From CAYONZ01 sp964405465 (lineage in GTDB: Bacteria; Bdellovibrionota; Bdellovibrionia; Bdellovibrionales; JAMPXM01), in contig CAYONZ010000033.1 in NCBI GenBank assembly GCA_964405465.1, positions 1-37,259 of the forward strand: a DNA stretch of 37,259 nucleotides. Reading direction: 5' to 3'. Positions within the stretch are counted from its first letter, which is position 1. Each line of letters opens with the position of its first letter. The notes beneath the pieces were generated by a model. That model saw only the letters and a program-made list of their open reading frames with translations, searched no databases and was not told the origin of the DNA. Shown one piece after another: positions 17,761 to 25,015 of the stretch. The position numbers were made by a program, and so were the translations under genes.

Positions 17761-18036
17761 GTGAGAATCAAACACATCTTAGTTCAACATCAATACGAAG
17801 CCGAAGACTTGCTTCGGCTTCTTAAGCGCGGCCAAACCTTTCATGACCTCGCTAAAAAATTCTCGCTTTGTCCATCGGGCAAAGCCGGAGGCTCACTCGG
17901 TAAAGTGAAACCCTCACAACTCGATGAAGATTTTCTTTTGGCCACCAAGGCACTCGCCCCCGGAGAAGTGTCACCGCCAGTGCGCACACGCTTCGGCTAC
18001 CACCTAATTATGATCGAACCCGAAGTTTCGCACTGA
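17761..18036 (+). CDS. ppiC: Stand-alone parvulin peptidyl-prolyl isomerase
   Basis: This is a single rotamase domain of 91 residues, like E. coli PpiC (93). The family pattern is clear: VRIKHILVQHQ, then a helix with DLLRLLKRGQTFHDLAKKFS, LCPSGKAGGSLG, and FGYHLIMIE at the end. There is no signal peptide, so it is cytoplasmic. The GTG at 17761 has AAGGA nine bases upstream. Its stop lies two bases from the stop of the convergent gene on the other strand. Confidence 0.92.
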   Translation: MRIKHILVQHQYEAEDLLRLLKRGQTFHDLAKKFSLCPSGKAGGSLGKVKPSQLDEDFLLATKALAPGEVSPPVRTRFGYHLIMIEPEVSH

Positions 18037-18038
18037 TT

Positions 18039-18995
18039 TTATTTTTTTGCCTGAACTATATAAAAACCATCATCATTGAAGCGAATCGCGGCTTTGGTAA
18101 AACCAAGACCCGTTAACATTTTATATGCAGGGGTTTGTTTAAAGGCCTCATCGATGGACAGACCGCGATTTATCCCAGACAATAAAACTTGCTCATTGAC
18201 CTCAGCTAAATCGGCCTTGATCGTGTCGACCTTGGGAAATTTCTTGAGAATCTCCACAAGCAATGATTTTGACAGTCCACGATCTCTTTGCCCTCGTGCA
18301 CTTCGACTCGAAACAATGTAGAGCTCCTGCGAGTTCTCGCCCTTTTGGAGATCGGTGATCGAATATTCGATCACCGCAATCGGTCGATGCGTCACCCAGT
18401 CATCAAACGTCAAAGAATACTCTGCCGCATCAAAAGGCTCACGCTCCTGCAGCCAAACTTGGCGCTCACGAAATGCACCCTGGTCTTTCAATTGAATTTT
18501 ATAAGGCAGCCCCTGTCGAATCGGTCGACCATGAGTCATGGCGATAAAACCATCACTTAAGTTCTCGGCCAGCTCCATCGGAATTTTTTTAGCATAGGCA
18601 AGATCAAACAAGATTCCAACTTCTTGCCCCTCCACGATCTCTCGCATCTGGGATGCTGAGATTTTTTGGGTCGCCACCAAACTCTGTAAAGCCCGTAAAT
18701 CCTCTTGGGTGTAGGGCAGATCCTCTTGAGCCAAGTGGGAGTAAACCGAATTTAATTTTTGGCCTGCTTCTTTGCCGACCTCTGGGCTCGCTTCCTTGCT
18801 CGTTTCTTTACTCGCGCCATCGCTGACTATCAGATCCGCGCATGTCAAACTCGATTGCGGTCCCCCCTCCACCTTTGACTGTAGAGTAGACGAAAACGCA
18901 AAATACGGCGGCATTAATAAAAATAAAATTAGAAGCATTTGCCTTACGCGAAATCGAGTTGATCGCGACAAGCTCCCACCATTTTGATTGTACAT
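18039..18995 (-). CDS. Exported protein with a GNAT-like C-terminal domain
   Basis: The amino end is basic, followed by a hydrophobic stretch (MLLILFLLMPPYFAFSS) that looks like a signal peptide or anchor. A Lys/Glu/Ser-rich linker follows. The last 130 residues resemble an acetyltransferase fold: AVIEYSITD and ELYIVSSRSARG as strands, QRDRGLSKSLLVEIL as the pyrophosphate-loop helix, then AYKMLTGLGFTKAAIRF where GNAT proteins carry Y-LGF. GNAT enzymes are normally cytoplasmic, so an exported one would be unusual. The ATG at 18995 has AGGAG upstream; the ATG at 19019 with GGAG is equally usable. A 24-bp perfect palindrome sits in the coding sequence at 18353-18376. The assignment is tentative. 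Confidence 0.6.
   Translation of the reverse strand: MYNQNGGSLSRSTRFRVRQMLLILFLLMPPYFAFSSTLQSKVEGGPQSSLTCADLIVSDGASKETSKEASPEVGKEAGQKLNSVYSHLAQEDLPYTQEDLRALQSLVATQKISASQMREIVEGQEVGILFDLAYAKKIPMELAENLSDGFIAMTHGRPIRQGLPYKIQLKDQGAFRERQVWLQEREPFDAAEYSLTFDDWVTHRPIAVIEYSITDLQKGENSQELYIVSSRSARGQRDRGLSKSLLVEILKKFPKVDTIKADLAEVNEQVLLSGINRGLSIDEAFKQTPAYKMLTGLGFTKAAIRFNDDGFYIVQAKK
18353..18376. repeat. Perfect 24-bp palindrome inside a coding sequence
   Basis: The half-site CGGTGATCGAAT is followed immediately by its exact reverse complement. It lies in the part encoding AVIEYSITDL of the GNAT-like gene. Confidence 0.95.
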
Positions 18996-19441
18996 TCTCT
19001 CGTGCTCCTGCGGTCTCATGACCACTCCATTTTTTCTTCTTCTCGCCACTTCCAACCAATTGAGGAACCACTCTAGATCAGAGGAACCTCATTTAAATGT
19101 ATGCACAAAATAATCCAACATGGGCAAAACCCACAAATTCCAGCCCCCCCCTTTTGGCGAACTCCAACTGTCAAAAGTTTTGACAGTGACTAAACAAGAA
19201 TTGTTGCGCATCACGACCATCTCACGCAGACTAAGATCTGGAGCATCTCATCTGCATTGAATAGCAAATGGGCATGCAATTCTGAATAGAAATAGCGGAA
19301 TGGGGATTGCACATTCATACATCAAGTACAGAAATGAAAATAGAACTGGGCATAGACATGAGCACAGCGATGAGCAGAAACGAATACAGAAACAAGCACA
19401 GATCAGCCAGGCAAAACTTGAGGAACAAAACAGGAGATTGC
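18996..19441. other. Divergent intergenic region with a 21-bp palindrome
   Basis: This region separates the minus-strand GNAT-like gene from the plus-strand coiled-coil gene. It holds a run of eight Cs (19144-19151), the palindrome at 19167-19187, and an A/G-rich stretch of degenerate short repeats around 19276-19420 (recurrent words such as CAGAAA and GAGCA). The reading frame of the coiled-coil gene stays open back to 19307, but that part has no protein-like character. Confidence 0.6.
19167..19187. promoter_or_regulatory. Perfect 10-bp inverted repeat, operator-like
   Basis: The arms are ACTGTCAAAA and its exact complement, with one central G. Each arm carries an outward-reading TTGACA, so the site would overlap -35 elements in both directions. 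It sits between divergent genes, the usual place for a dimeric repressor site. Confidence 0.55.
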
Positions 19442-20248
19442 ATGAAGGACCTGATAAACCGAAAACCGAAAACCAAGGTCCATCGATTTCTTCGGCTGAA
19501 GTGCTATCTTGCTTGTACCCTGTCTTATGCTGCAATTCTTTTGGCACATTCGATTTGTCAGGCCCTTCCGATGCCCACGCAAATTGAGTCGCCTCAATCA
19601 AAAAAATCAGACATGCTTCGCACCATCAAGGAGATGCAGGACCGCCAACAAAAGGTCATTGAAACGCTCGATCAAAACATTGTGCGCACGCTGCAGGAGA
19701 CCGAAAAAATCCGCATCAACGATAAAGATGTCAAAACACAGATCGGTCAACTCGATCGCACGATTGACACCATTCAAACCCTCAAAGATAAAAAACAAGA
19801 ACACATTTTACGGCGGCAATTCTTGGATCGCCTGACGTTAATTATTGATTCCAAATGGAGTGGCCAACCACTTTCAACATTCTTACAACAACAAATCCTT
19901 GAAATGGCCAATACCGAACTCACAAGCGGAGAGAACTCCGACAACCAAACATGGAAATTTGCCAGCTACCTCAGTATCGCGATTCGCGAACTACCTGAAC
20001 CAAGTGAAAACCTAATTCTCTTTATTGAAGGATATCTGAACTTTTCAGGTCTTAAAGAACCCAAAGCACCTTATCTCTATTTACAAGAGCGACACTATAT
20101 CAACCCCACAACAAGCCAGTCAGCGAAAACCAAATCCACTGAGGTCGCAGGCGACGTAGCCGCACGAGCCGAAAAATCATTTAAAATGCCTGCGATTATG
20201 ATCAACAAAAAAATTGAGCAGAAGACCACTGCAGAAAAAGAACTTTAA
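19442..20248 (+). CDS. Exported coiled-coil protein of unknown function
   Basis: The product is about 268 residues. The signal peptide runs from a basic start (MKDLINRKPKTKVHRFLRLK) through YLACTLSYAAILLAHSICQA. Residues about 60-130 are a strongly heptad-like coiled coil (MLRTIKEMQDRQQKVIETL, then QLDRTIDTIQTLKDKK). A helical section follows, with IAIRELPEPSENLILFIEGY, and a Lys/Thr-rich tail. The ATG at 19442 has AGGAG five bases upstream. No known family is recognised; a periplasmic structural or regulatory protein is a guess. Its TAA stop overlaps the stop of the convergent gene in the shared bases TTAA. Confidence 0.75.
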   Translation: MKDLINRKPKTKVHRFLRLKCYLACTLSYAAILLAHSICQALPMPTQIESPQSKKSDMLRTIKEMQDRQQKVIETLDQNIVRTLQETEKIRINDKDVKTQIGQLDRTIDTIQTLKDKKQEHILRRQFLDRLTLIIDSKWSGQPLSTFLQQQILEMANTELTSGENSDNQTWKFASYLSIAIRELPEPSENLILFIEGYLNFSGLKEPKAPYLYLQERHYINPTTSQSAKTKSTEVAGDVAARAEKSFKMPAIMINKKIEQKTTAEKEL

Positions 20249-20757
20249 GCTTTAGGATGGATTTTAATCTCAACACTCGACGCAGTTTGATTTTGCTGTG
20301 CAGTTCCCCCTGCTGTCGGTGTTGCCGCAAAACCCGGAGCCGAATCAGCTGCAGCTTTCATCGCAGCCTCAGCACCCTTAGATTCCCCTCGATCTGAAAC
20401 TGCCTCAGGTGAACGCTCGACAACCTTGTCTTTACGAATCACTTCGATCTCTGCATTGATACGAAACTTGTGTTCCTCAACAAATCGCGAGGCTTCTTTA
20501 ACGAAATCAATCCTTGAAACTATGCCGATAATTTCTTTGCTCACGCGGTTCATGAGCTCTTCTTTTGATTTATTGGCTCCAGCCAATAGCAGATTCAAAG
20601 TCTCTTTTGGAAGTTTGACCTCAGAAACAAAACTCCGAATGCTCTCTTCAGTCATAAACGCAGCACTTACCCCGGCAGTAAATAGCTTTTTCAGCGTATC
20701 ACCCACTAGCCCTGCGCGCTCATTGTCGTCTCCTGATCGATCACCCTTCGAATCCAT
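20245..20757 (-). CDS. Conserved-looking helical protein, phasin-like in character
   Basis: This is a soluble protein of 170 residues. Its core, LKKLFTAGVSAAFMTEESIRSF then LPKETLNLLLAGANKSKEELM then IVSRIDFVKEASRFVEEHKFRINAEIEV, is of an amphipathic helical kind that I associate with small proteins of Myxococcus and Bdellovibrio relatives and with phasins; I cannot name a family. The last 60 residues are Ala/Gly/Thr-rich, ending SSVEIKIHPKA. The start ATG has AGAGG upstream and is 11 nt from the end of the SRPBCC gene, so they are cotranscribed. Confidence 0.7.
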   Translation of the reverse strand: MDSKGDRSGDDNERAGLVGDTLKKLFTAGVSAAFMTEESIRSFVSEVKLPKETLNLLLAGANKSKEELMNRVSKEIIGIVSRIDFVKEASRFVEEHKFRINAEIEVIRKDKVVERSPEAVSDRGESKGAEAAMKAAADSAPGFAATPTAGGTAQQNQTASSVEIKIHPKA

Positions 20758-20768
20758 TCGAATCCTCT

Positions 20769-21200
20769 CTATTTACCGTAAATTTCTTTAATTCGCTTGT
20801 GATAAGCACTCATCATGCTCGGCAAATTCACCGAGATTAAAGTTTTCGCCACTGGGCCCGGCACAAACAAACTAAATTCGGCATCGACACTATAGGTGGC
20901 TTTGGTCTTTCCCGCCTGATCTTCAAGCTTCCACGATCCGGTCGAAACCTTAAACAAATCTCCACCTGCAAAATCCCAAGAAATCGAGTAGGGCGCTTCT
21001 TCTTTCATCGACATCGTGTAGGTGAACGTCTTGATCACTGACACCTTGTATTCGACCAGTTTGCGATTCCCATCGGACTTAAGAATCTTGCAACTTTTCA
21101 CTTCGCTCAAAAACTCTGGATACTTCTCATAATCCGAAATAATTTTGTAAAAATCTTCAACCGAACAATTGAAAATTTCAGTCTGCTTTGCTGCCGCCAT
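20769..21200 (-). CDS. SRPBCC (RatA/Coq10-type) lipid-binding-fold protein
   Basis: A single START-like domain of 143 residues fills the protein. The pattern FNCSVEDFYKIISDYEKYPEFLSEVKSC at the start and TLISVNLPSMMSAYHKRIKEIY in the final helix match the Coq10/RatA group of hydrophobic-ligand-binding proteins. Members bind ubiquinone or related lipids; RatA of E. coli has been linked to ribosome association. The actual ligand here is unknown. ATG 21200 is preferred over the upstream TTG at 21215, although the GGGGAG is close. It is followed 11 nt later by the helical protein gene. Confidence 0.85.
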   Translation of the reverse strand: MAAAKQTEIFNCSVEDFYKIISDYEKYPEFLSEVKSCKILKSDGNRKLVEYKVSVIKTFTYTMSMKEEAPYSISWDFAGGDLFKVSTGSWKLEDQAGKTKATYSVDAEFSLFVPGPVAKTLISVNLPSMMSAYHKRIKEIYGK

Positions 21201-21299
21201 ATCTCCCCGCTGCAATACAATTTAAAGTCAATTCAAGCAGAGAACGCAAAAATACGACCCTGTTTTCTTTTACAGCGTATCGATTAATGGATCGTAAGA

Positions 21300-21590
21300 T
21301 CAAGTCTTTTTCTTAAACAGAGCCTCGGCGGCCGCACGCAAATCTTTTTGGCGATCTTGCTCGCCACCCGGTCGGCCAGGCAAAAAATAATCACAAAAAT
21401 TGGATCGATCTTTTTCACGAACCACTTCTGCAGAAGTTTCTTTACACTCGTTGTAGACACGAGAATCGTAATGAACACAGTTCTTACACACATGCAGGTC
21501 TGCATGACATTTTTCACATTCGTCACGCCGACCTACATTTTCTGCAAAGACCGTTTCATTACCACACTTATGACAAAAGACTGAACCCAC
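21300..21590 (-). CDS. Small multi-cysteine zinc-ribbon protein
   Basis: The product has 96 residues with eight cysteines: Cys6, 9, 25, 28, 35, 38, 49 and 66. The CxxC pairs FCHKC, ECEKC and VCKNC form zinc knuckles. The tail motif is YNECKETSAEVV then SNFCDYF. The arrangement suggests two or more zinc sites in a rubredoxin-like fold. It begins with GTG two bases after the glpX stop, using GGAG inside the glpX end, so the two are coupled. The partner or function is unknown. Confidence 0.82.
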   Translation of the reverse strand: MGSVFCHKCGNETVFAENVGRRDECEKCHADLHVCKNCVHYDSRVYNECKETSAEVVREKDRSNFCDYFLPGRPGGEQDRQKDLRAAAEALFKKKT

Positions 21591-21592
21591 GA

Positions 21593-22567
21593 TTAAAGAG
21601 CTCCGAACTGGTGAATCTTGCGATCAAGTGAGTGTTCTGCATCGACCGTTCGCACGGTTCCGGTCGCAGATCGCATCACCACCGATTGAGTCAAACACTT
21701 ATGCCCAGGCAAAACCCGAACACCTTTTAGCAAAGGCCCGCCCGTGATTCCAGTCGCACAAAACATCACCGGCCCTTTTGCCAACTCATCAAGCTGATAG
21801 GCTTTCTCAAGATTTTCTACTCCCATGCGTCGGGCGCGAACTTTTTCTTCTTCATTTCTAAAGTGCAATCGCCCCTGAAAGTCTCCACCCAAACACTTCA
21901 ACGCTGCCGCCGAAATGACTCCCTCGGGTGCGCCGCCGATTCCGATCAACATATCGATACCTGACTCTTTCCAAGAGGTGGCAACCGCAGCAGATACATC
22001 TCCATCCTTAATCAAATTGATTCTCGCTCCCAATTTTCGAACCTGCATGATGATATCGCTGTGCCTTGGCCGATCAAGAATGACCACTGTCACTTCGGTT
22101 ACATCTTTACCCAAAGCCTTGGCAACCTTCTGCACATTTAAAGTCACCGGGGCATCGATATCGATCACGCCCTTGGCTCCAGGCCCAACCGCCAACTTAT
22201 CCATGTAGGTGTCAGGAGCATGCAAGAATCCTCCACGCTCAGCCACAGCGATCACAGAGATCGCACCAACTCCACCTGTCGCACATATGGTCGTTCCTTC
22301 AAGTGGATCGAGAGCAATGTCGACCATCGGATCTGACTTATCCGCCATGCCCACTTGCTCGCCTATATAAAGCATCGGAGCCTCGTCTCGCTCCCCTTCA
22401 CCAATCACCACAGTTCCGTTGATACGAACGGTATTGAAGGCCCTTCTCATCGCATCGACTGCCGCTTGGTCAGCTGCCTTCTCATCACCTCTTCCCATAA
22501 ATCGTGCGCTCGCAAGAGCTGCTGCTTCGGTGATGCGAACAAATTCGAGAGCTAAATTGCGATCCAT
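21593..22567 (-). CDS. glpX: Fructose-1,6-bisphosphatase class II
   Basis: GlpX hydrolyses fructose-1,6-bisphosphate to fructose-6-phosphate in gluconeogenesis and needs Mn or Mg. The motifs are GRGDEKAADQAAVDAMR, then VVIGEGERDEAPMLYIGE with metal-binding acidic residues, then DPLEGTTICATG, and FCATGITGGPLLKGV near the end. The length of 324 residues is normal. The start ATG has AGGA upstream. It heads a same-strand series with the zinc-ribbon, SRPBCC and helical protein genes. In a bacterium living on protein and lipid carbon, it would carry the gluconeogenic flux. Confidence 0.96.
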   Translation of the reverse strand: MDRNLALEFVRITEAAALASARFMGRGDEKAADQAAVDAMRRAFNTVRINGTVVIGEGERDEAPMLYIGEQVGMADKSDPMVDIALDPLEGTTICATGGVGAISVIAVAERGGFLHAPDTYMDKLAVGPGAKGVIDIDAPVTLNVQKVAKALGKDVTEVTVVILDRPRHSDIIMQVRKLGARINLIKDGDVSAAVATSWKESGIDMLIGIGGAPEGVISAAALKCLGGDFQGRLHFRNEEEKVRARRMGVENLEKAYQLDELAKGPVMFCATGITGGPLLKGVRVLPGHKCLTQSVVMRSATGTVRTVDAEHSLDRKIHQFGAL

Positions 22568-22909
22568 GTTTCCTACTTTCTCTTTGACATTCTCTTTTGC
22601 TTTAATAAGTACATTTTCTTATTCTACGAGCTAAATTTCAGCCAACCATCTGAGCAAAACACACTGGACCTTTCAATCCTTTTTGCGGCGCTCAGCAATG
22701 AAAGATTCTTCTCTGGTCGATGTTTGGCTCAATGTTTGGCTCGATGTTTGGCTCGATGTTTGGCAATCACTTGATTGCAATCAATGCTTCGCAATCGCTC
22801 GATTGCAATCCATCCATCTAAAGCCATTGCAAGCACTCGACTGCAATTAGTCCATTGCTCAGTCCATCGTATTCACGCCTGCGCAATCACCCCAGTGTCT
22901 TCAATCCAC
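22568..22909. other. Repetitive intergenic region
   Basis: There is no gene. Bases 22719-22766 are a 12-bp tandem repeat (unit GATGTTTGGCTC, four copies). After it come several copies of a GATTGCAATC palindrome-like word, including the perfect palindrome TTGATTGCAATCAA at 22771-22784 and GATTGCAATC at 22801-22810. The glpX promoter must lie at the left end; TAGAAT read on the minus strand near 22623-22628 is a possible -10 with no good -35. Confidence 0.7.
22719..22766. repeat. 12-bp tandem repeat, four copies
   Basis: Copies of GATGTTTGGCTC start at 22719, 22731 (one mismatch), 22743 and 22755, the last ending in AA. Confidence 0.92.
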
Positions 22910-23356
22910 CTAAAGGGGTTTTGCAGGTATCGAGGGGGGCCAACTCTCAGACCAGGATTCACGTTTCAGCAGTGCTTTCACATCATCGGGCAACACAGTG
23001 GGCTTAAAGTCTTGAGTCAATGGCACCAGCTCTGTGGTGCCACTGGCAACCCATTTTCCTAAGCGCTGTACATAAATCGCATAGCGAAAACAAATTCTCG
23101 CTCCTTCGCCCTTGGCTTCGGTGTGCACTTCAAATTCATCATCAAATATCATCGGCCTTAGGTATTTGGCCTCAGTGCTCACCACAGCAAAAACCAATGG
23201 TCCATAAGGAGCATGACAATGCATCAGACCTCGCTGACGAAGCCACGCTACGCGAGCCTCTTCAAAAAATTTGATATGATTCGCATGGTGAACCACGCCC
23301 ATCGCGTCGGTTTCGTGATACTGCACACGCCTTTTGTAAATAAACAAATCTAGCAT
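22910..23356 (-). CDS. ybgC: YbgC-type acyl-CoA thioesterase (hotdog fold)
   Basis: A 148-residue single-domain hotdog thioesterase. The active-site block VQYHETDAMGVVHHANHIKFFEEARVAWL contains the catalytic Asp of the 4-hydroxybenzoyl-CoA/YbgC family (consensus Y-DTDAGGVVYHANY). The fold continues through STEAKYLRPMIFDDEFEVH and ARICFRYAIYV. YbgC of E. coli sits with tol-pal, but no tol gene is seen here. The ATG at 23356 has AAGGGA four bases upstream; a longer reading to 23386 is not needed. Confidence 0.9.
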   Translation of the reverse strand: MLDLFIYKRRVQYHETDAMGVVHHANHIKFFEEARVAWLRQRGLMHCHAPYGPLVFAVVSTEAKYLRPMIFDDEFEVHTEAKGEGARICFRYAIYVQRLGKWVASGTTELVPLTQDFKPTVLPDDVKALLKRESWSESWPPSIPAKPL

Positions 23357-23432
23357 TTGATCCCTTCTAGCCCCACCGGTCTTCAATCATTGCTGCACTC
23401 AGTTCAGCACTACTTATCATTGCAGCACCATT

Positions 23433-23463
23433 CATCAGGTCTGCATTACCCATCAGGTCTGCA
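23433..23463. repeat. 18-bp direct repeat between ybgC and the lipoprotein gene
   Basis: CATCAGGTCTGCA occurs at 23433-23445 and 23451-23463. The 23357-23635 interval otherwise shows no gene. A related degenerate word (CATTGCAGCAC) is nearby. Confidence 0.7.
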
Positions 23464-23635
23464 CGTCTCAAAAACTTCATTTCCATTTTTTTGTTAACCA
23501 CTTTGACAGCTTCAAGAGTCTGCACAACAGAGACTCAACTGGCAAGTCTTAGGATGAGACGCCGGAGAGATAAAAAACGGAATTTGCTCTTGGATTTTTG
23601 CGGAACGCATTAATCTAGATGAAAGGGAGTTCATC

Positions 23636-23830
23636 ATGACCAAGAAACTGTTTTTCGCACTTTCACTTCTTGCACTCAGCATCGTCGCATCAGGCCTTGT
23701 GGGCTGCGCCCACGAAACTCGAGTGGTCTGCGACGGGCCAAGTTGTGATGGCTCCGGAAACGAAAAACGCCTCGAAAATTTTCGCAATCGCCAAGAAGCC
23801 CTTCACCCCAAAGTTTTCGCTGCTTATTGA
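23636..23830 (+). CDS. Small lipoprotein
   Basis: A 64-residue precursor. The signal peptide, MTKKLFFALSLLALSIVASG, ends in the lipobox LVGC, so Cys24 would be acylated. The mature peptide of about 41 residues is polar, has two further cysteines (VVCDGPSC) that may pair, and ends in EALHPKVFAAY. AAGGGAG lies six bases before the ATG. The function is unknown. Confidence 0.85.
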   Translation: MTKKLFFALSLLALSIVASGLVGCAHETRVVCDGPSCDGSGNEKRLENFRNRQEALHPKVFAAY

Positions 23831-23832
23831 TC

Positions 23833-23860
23833 AAAAAAAAGGCCAAAAAGCTTTGGCCTT
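23833..23860 (-). terminator. Rho-independent terminator for yceD
   Basis: A perfect 9-bp stem (AAGGCCAAA with TTTGGCCTT) and a 4-nt loop span 23839-23860. Read on the minus strand it is followed by an eight-T run (23833-23840 complement, partly in the stem). It sits 68 nt after the yceD stop and directly after the lipoprotein stop, so the stem could also stop plus-strand transcripts less efficiently. Confidence 0.88.
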
Positions 23861-23927
23861 CAATTCCGGAATGTCGATTCCGAACTCTGACATTGTTTAG
23901 GACCTCTCAACTCAAGGAGATCCTACT

Positions 23928-24479
23928 TTAGTTTTTCCTTTTAAAAATTTGCTCTAGGACCTGAAAACCAGGATGGCCTTTTTTCTCAGCTTCCGCCGAT
24001 TCAAACTCCTCAGCCAATCGCTGCTGAACAAGCTGTGCTTCGAGCAAATGTTCACAATCATCTTTGCCACACGAAGGATACTCCTCGATACCCTCTGCGA
24101 TGGCTTGATGAACAAGTCCATCCAATTCCAGGTGATCATTGCGATACTCACTGATTTCAAATTTTTCTTCAGCCAGATTGAGAGTGTGATGTCCCGCGAT
24201 TTTAGCGTCCTTGTCCTTCATCTCTTCCATCAAAATTTCACGAAATTTACGAGCTAAGCCAAGCTCCAAATCCCAACCACACTTAGAGCAGGTTTCGATC
24301 AAAGTGGTCTTCACTTGACCGGCAATTTCATACACATTACCCATGGGGCGAATATCAAACTCGACCGAATAATCACGCTCACCCACAAGATCTTTGAGCG
24401 CCTCGTTGAGCTCACCTGTTTTTTGATCAAAGGTGTAGTGCCGACCTTCTTCTGGAATTTCAGATAGACGAATTTTCAT
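23928..24479 (-). CDS. yceD: YceD/DUF177 family protein
   Basis: A 183-residue cytoplasmic protein of the DUF177 family, linked in other bacteria and plants to 23S rRNA maturation and normally encoded directly before rpmF (ribosomal protein L32). The family core is visible: VEFDIRPMGNVYEIAGQVKTTLIETCSKCGWDLEL, with the first Cys pair, and the second pair in YPSCGKDDC. The ATG at 24479 has GGGAGG six bases upstream; the frame stays open to 24548 but the promoter at 24520-24548 lies in that part. No rpmF follows; a strong terminator does. Confidence 0.9.
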   Translation of the reverse strand: MKIRLSEIPEEGRHYTFDQKTGELNEALKDLVGERDYSVEFDIRPMGNVYEIAGQVKTTLIETCSKCGWDLELGLARKFREILMEEMKDKDAKIAGHHTLNLAEEKFEISEYRNDHLELDGLVHQAIAEGIEEYPSCGKDDCEHLLEAQLVQQRLAEEFESAEAEKKGHPGFQVLEQIFKRKN

Positions 24480-24519
24480 AGAGCCTCCCAATCCGTGAAC
24501 AAGAAAAATAACGCACCTC

Positions 24520-24548
24520 GTTCTAACGGATCTGACCCTGGAGGTCAA
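24520..24548 (-). promoter_or_regulatory. Sigma-70-type promoter of yceD
   Basis: On the minus strand TTGACC (24548-24543), exactly 17 bases, then TAGAAC (24525-24520). The start site would be near 24513, giving a leader of about 34 nt to the ATG at 24479. Confidence 0.7.
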
Positions 24549-24610
24549 CCCTTTCGTCGGAGTCTCACCGCGATTCTCAAGTGGTTTTTTAAATTATTTC
24601 AAAGAGATAG

Positions 24611-24872
24611 ATGGAGGCTGGTCTGGTCTATCCTAGCCAGAGCCATCCCCCTGCCCCGCTTGGCCCCTCACCGACGGGGTCGTGTGCCACCACCCGAGCC
24701 CAGGCGCCTGCTGAAGGAGAGCATGGCGCCTTTGGTGTGGGCCCACGTCTGTTTTGTGAGCCCGATTCACCAGAGAACATGCCCAGGATCACCAGAGAGA
24801 CCATATCGCAGACCGCCCATCTGCAGGCGCCATGCCTGTCGGCTGGTCCAGACAAAAGCGGAGAACGCCTGG
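24611..24872. ncRNA. Candidate structured RNA (GC-rich, multiple inverted repeats); strand undecided
   Basis: By hand count, 24611-24840 is about 64% GC (72% at 24661-24720), while the flanks are 43-48%. No frame gives a credible protein; the open ones are Pro/Arg-rich without motifs. The strongest structure is a long imperfect hairpin in which 24679-24694 pairs with 24734-24749, capped by GGCGCC (24703-24708) against GGCGCC (24725-24730). A competing 11-bp perfect pairing joins 24721-24731 with 24825-24835. The ends can close through GTCTGG near 24621 and CCAGAC near 24848-24853. None of the conserved core motifs of RNase P RNA, tmRNA or SRP RNA is present. It could be a trans-acting RNA, a leader of the gene at 25016, or an imported fragment. 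Confidence 0.4.
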
Positions 24873-25015
24873 CCGCCGATTTAAATTTGCAGAATCTGGC
24901 CCAGGCTAGACTCAGTGAGGACAAAAATTTTTCCGAAAACAGAAGTACGCAGAGGTGTGGCGCGAGAATCAAACCGACTCCTGCTACCACCGTCGCATTA
25001 CCAAAGGATTGAGCA

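Noticed and set aside
24611..24872. RNase P RNA, tmRNA, SRP RNA or 6S RNA
   Set aside because: The conserved core words of RNase P, tmRNA and SRP RNA were looked for on both strands and not found. 6S could not be tested by eye.
24495..25012. Open frames on both strands across the GC-rich block
   Set aside because: Pro/Arg-rich products without motifs and in several frames at once, as expected from high GC and few stop codons.
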